Notes under the pieces: model-generated | Told to the model about the DNA's origin: nothing | Database searches by the model: none | The model's input: the letters and a program-made list of their open reading frames with translations, nothing else | Assembly: GCA_910592205.1 (NCBI GenBank) | Contig: CAJVPJ010001203.1 | Span: 1-11,461, forward strand | Length of the DNA stretch: 11,461 nt | Direction of reading: 5' to 3' | Origin: Paraglomus occultum | Taxonomy: Eukaryota > Glomeromycota > Glomeromycetes > Paraglomerales > Paraglomeraceae | Translations under genes and position numbers: made by a program | Shown: in pieces, positions 8,386 through 11,461 of the stretch | Layout: each line of letters opens with the position of its first letter | Position numbering within the stretch: position 1 is the stretch's first letter

Positions 8386-9195
8386 TCAAATACCGTCAAG
8401 AGATTTGATTGTTTCTTCGAGCTCCTGCTGAGCCCGCTGATGTTTCTCTTTCCATTCTTCAGCCTTTGTTTCGAGTTCTGATGTTTGGTTTTCGAGAACC
8501 TGGACTTTTCTTTCAGCTTGTTCTGCTCGTAAGTCGCTCTCTCGAAGTCTGAAGGTGTATGAACAGAGGAGGAAACGTTAATAATGCGTGAGACTATGTT
8601 GTCACCATGACGAATAACACAAAACTTTTTAATCCATATACCACATCAGTATCCGACCTAACTAAGCCCAAAACTCGCAGTAACTTACTTATTTGTCGTC
8701 TCAGCCAAGCGTTTCTCAGTTTCTTCAAGGTCAGCTTCAACCCGAGCAAGTTTATTTTTCACGTTTTCCAGTTCTTCCTCTTTAGTTCTCTTTTCCTCTT
8801 CAAGTACCTTCACCTGGGCTAGTGCTTCATCTGCACGTGCATTAGCAGCGTCTGCTTCAGCACGAAGGTTATTGACTCTCTAAATTAATATAATTTGTAA
8901 CATAAAAACAAACACCCCGGAAAGAAAATCATAGAAGGTATTAATAGCTTTGGTAAAGTCTGCTGGACTTGTGATGATAGCAATGAGGGGACGTTATGTT
9001 ATATTCTCTATTTGACGTTTAATTGAACGTCTAATTCTACAAATACCGGTGGGCTTTCCGCCCATCACTTTCAACTTATCCCTTCCTTAGTGCGTGCATT
9101 TTAACACACTCCGCTCATTCTTCTCACCCTCCACACTCTTTCTATACATGCTATGCGTAGCTCCTTCGCCTTGTTACCTCTTTAAGTTTATCCAT
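8386..9195 (-). CDS. tropomyosin, short form
   Basis: Actin-filament coat protein: a parallel coiled-coil dimer that polymerises head to tail along F-actin and stabilises cables, contractile rings and similar arrays. Exons are 9195-9178 (MDKLKE), 8879-8689 and 8548-8386, with donors GTAACA and GTAAGT and acceptors TTTAG and TTCAG. Phases 0 and 2 agree, so the codon for Lys70 is split. The model encodes 123 residues that are heptad-repeat coiled coil almost throughout. The N-terminus MDKLKERVNNLRAEADAA and the RAEQAERKVQVLE region resemble fungal tropomyosins such as fission yeast Cdc8. The usual length is 161 residues (four actin periods), so 38 are missing, from the middle of the alignment. 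Neither intron contains a coiled-coil exon that could restore them. The start is fixed by the conserved MDKxKE, with no other sensible splice partner. The stop lies 206 bp from that of the convergent plus gene. Confidence 0.93.
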
Positions 9196-11159
9196 GTTTC
9201 GGATTTCAGCAGACTGTTGGGAATAGGCTGTGTAGGTAAAAGGGTAACGACAACATGAAAAAAGGATTGTGATTAATATACGGGGACTTGATCAGTTGTG
9301 GCGTAAGTTTACTAAATTTGAACCCCTGAGCTAACACGTATTACAATCTCGCATAATGATATTAATATGGGACATGTTGAACATGACGCCACAGTAGCTT
9401 ATCGCGGAGTCATTCTTATTTATAACAATTCGGCTAAATAATGCAAACACACGCACAAAGACAATATTGGGAAAAGTTGGGAATCTACATTTGAAAACGG
9501 CATCGCTATTTCTCATACCAAGAATGTGAAAATTCTAGTATGAAATATCAAAGAATAAACCATGCGTTTATTGGGGTAGGTTATAGGTTATAATTGTGGT
9601 AATTGCGTTTCAAGTTCTCTTCGATCTGAACAAGACATGTTTTCAATAGCACAGTTAAAAGCAATAGACAAAAGAATAATAAGCACCAGCCGACGTTTTA
9701 AAAAGAAAACGCGTACCCATTATAATTAAGACAACTTTTTACCATTGGCCTCGCAATATTATTCTTTACCATCTCATAAAGTTAGGAATTAAAGGGCATT
9801 ATACACGAAAAGAGTGGCACAAATGGAAATGTCAATCGCATTACTATTACAGGTGAAATTTCTTTGTTTTTCCCTGAAAAGTTAGCTATCTGTCAGCCGG
9901 ACTTTAATCTTTTAAAGCCTGGACCGAACGATACAACGAAAAGGAAACCCGCAGAGTGAGAGGTTGGCAGATGGTCTTATCAGAAGTCGTCACGATCAAC
10001 TGTCTTAATTAAGAGGTAAAGAATTAACAAAATTTACCGCAGGTCCATGTATTATTATTATCCCAATCTCGTGTATTTTACCAGTAGAATCGAGTGTTTA
10101 TTGCAGTGACCTCGTAATAGTGCGTTGATATTCATGGATAGTTTGCCGCTTAAACGTGTGGAGCAACTTTTTTCTTCTGACCTTCTTTTGTCATGGTACT
10201 TTAATTTTTGGGTTTCAAGCAAATAGGTTCATGTTATATAATACAGTTCTATAGTTACAGCTAATGAAAGAAATTCACTAAATACAAGATATTAATCAAA
10301 ATGAAGAAGAACCCTTGTAATTTGCTAACCACGTTCACAGTAATACCGAGTATGTCAAGCAACAGATTTTAATAGTCAAAATCTTGCCAAATTAGCCAAG
10401 ATATCCTGACTTAATTGAGCGTTTATGATTAGAGTTAGAAAAGAGATAGGTAATAAAAAAGTTGCAACTTGGAGGCTGATTACAGAAAATGGGCAGGATT
10501 CACGATTATGTAGGAACATGCTAGTCTCATGCTCTTACGAGCTTAACGTCTAGACAACTGAAACATGATTCTTCAGTGAGAGGTGGTAAATTCGATCGAG
10601 CGGCAAATAAGTCATATCATACATTATTCGTTTACAGTGAGCATATTAATATACTAATACCTGAATGCTTCACATTCACTATTACTATGATGTAATAACG
10701 TACGAATAACCCAGTTACATCTTTATAAGTTGTATGATTTCACCTGGTCACGCCGCCCAAATGAAGTCGTTCAAAAAAGCCTTTCAGGGCAGATTCACGG
10801 TTTGTTTAATAATTCACGCATTCCATCAAACGTGCAAAACACATCAAAAATTACATAACGACACACTCCTTCCCGGTTACCTTTAGTAAGCATTTTCTCC
10901 GACTAACGGACGGAATGTAGTTGACCCATGGCTTTACATTCGGTGTACTCTCCGTGCAGACATTTCAAATAAGTCTCTTAGATGGGGCACGTTTAATGAA
11001 TTGTAATATATAATTTATACAGTCACGACCGACGCGACTTATGAACTCGAAGCTTGCAACGAGTTATAAAATAAATACGACTGCGACGCTAAAATCGATG
11101 TACGCTCGCTTTATTTAGCACCAATTCTTTAGCCGTTAACGCTTATTTTAAGAAAACGC
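9196..11159. other. gene-poor AT-rich region
   Basis: No gene or RNA gene is supportable in this stretch of about 2 kb. Its left end should contain the tropomyosin promoter and 5' UTR, but no distinct element stands out. The only long open frame (9331-9516, minus) shows no motif. A D-arm-like tRNA fragment at about 9316-9335 lacks the rest of a tRNA. A small tandem duplication of AGGTTAT occurs at about 9578-9591. Confidence 0.55.
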
Positions 11160-11423
11160 ATGCTGGGGCTGGAAATTACACATTACCTGAACTTATCGTT
11201 TGGGGAAACGAAAATATATTGTCAACTTGGACTACTGTTCATAACGATTGGGTTATTCAACATTATCATAAACATAATAGTAAAAGTTACTCTCAGCAGC
11301 AATTTATTTTGCAAAGATTTAATAAATTTTAGTACTTTTGAGGAAGAAGCTATCTTAGAGCGTTGTATGAAATGGTCCTGTGACTACAGTCAACCCTCTA
11401 TAAATGCACGCCCTCGGGAATGA
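11160..11423 (+). pseudogene. possible transposase HTH relic upstream of the transposon end
   Basis: The frame opens with ATG at 11160 and reads 87 residues, the last twelve or so lying inside the transposon terminus. The segment FSTFEEEAILERCMKW (about 11330-11380) loosely resembles the start of the CENP-B/pogo-type helix-turn-helix, which commonly has an acidic EEE followed by a helix with Trp or Cys. The preceding part is hydrophobic, AT-rich and unlike a transposase. The resemblance is short and could be chance. Confidence 0.2.
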
Positions 11424-11461
11424 GCTGTAGCGTGCATTTACAGAGGGATGCATTTACAGAG
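11387..11461. mobile_element. terminus of a Tc1/mariner-class (Fot1/pogo-like) DNA transposon, cut by the window end
   Basis: A TA dinucleotide (11385-11386), the target used by this class, is followed by CAGTCAACCCTCTATAAATG. Within the terminus, 11394-11410 and 11431-11447 are inverted repeats matching at 16 of 17 positions. The unit TGCATTTACAGAGGGA (11433-11448) is repeated directly from 11449 to the window end. Nested subterminal repeats behind a terminus starting CAG next to TA are typical of pogo/Tigger/Fot1 elements, where they serve as transposase binding sites. The element body, transposase and second end lie outside the window, so autonomy cannot be judged. Confidence 0.72.

Noticed and set aside
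8607-8822. 71-codon plus-strand open frame
   Set aside because: It is antisense to tropomyosin exon 2 and intron 2; the open frame is a by-product of the Glu/Lys/Ala-rich coding strand.
8881-9177. possible missing tropomyosin exon inside intron 1
   Set aside because: Read in all three minus-strand frames, the intron has no coiled-coil-like stretch of about 38 codons with usable splice sites.
9316-9335. tRNA-like piece on the minus strand (TAGCTCAGGGGTTCAAATTT)
   Set aside because: It resembles a D-arm or box A run into a box B start, but no anticodon arm, acceptor stem or proper spacing surrounds it.

Overview
The window looks like nuclear DNA of a eukaryotic microbe, most likely a fungus. 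The genes are split by GT-AG introns, mostly 35-300 nt long. One ORF carries a Zn2Cys6 (Gal4-type) binuclear cluster, a domain found almost only in fungi. A short tropomyosin starting MDKLKE is of the yeast and mould kind, and a Fot1/pogo-like transposon terminus lies at the right end. The sequence is AT-rich with long gene-poor flanks. The phylum cannot be fixed from this alone; an RNF220-type gene might point away from the best-known yeasts, but that is inference.

Layout. Positions 1-1369 hold no gene I can support. A small Zn2Cys6 protein lies on the minus strand (1503-1817, possibly with a spliced tail down to 1370). A cysteine-rich hypothetical ORF (2223-2555, minus) stands alone in otherwise empty DNA up to 3709. 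The gene-dense core is 3710-9195. It holds a ten-exon RNF220-like E3 ubiquitin ligase (minus, 3710-6371), a multi-exon protein of unknown function (plus, about 6410-8179), and a three-exon tropomyosin (minus, 8386-9195). The first two are head to head with only 38 bp between recognised coding parts; the last two converge with about 206 bp between stop codons. Positions 9196-11159 show no recognisable gene. From 11387 to the window end is the first 75 bp of a transposon with nested inverted and direct repeats, inserted at a TA.

The genes do not form an evident pathway: a ubiquitin ligase, an actin-filament coat protein, an uncharacterised protein and a putative regulator. The main surprises are within genes. 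The tropomyosin is 38 residues shorter than the 161-residue form, matching loss of one actin period. The plus-strand gene shows an apparent +1 frameshift exactly at a TGA codon. A 35-nt intron is required in the ligase gene. All exon models were assembled by eye from splice sites, phase and protein-like reading, so 5' ends and weak donors are tentative. I found no clear evidence of a wholly new multi-gene system.
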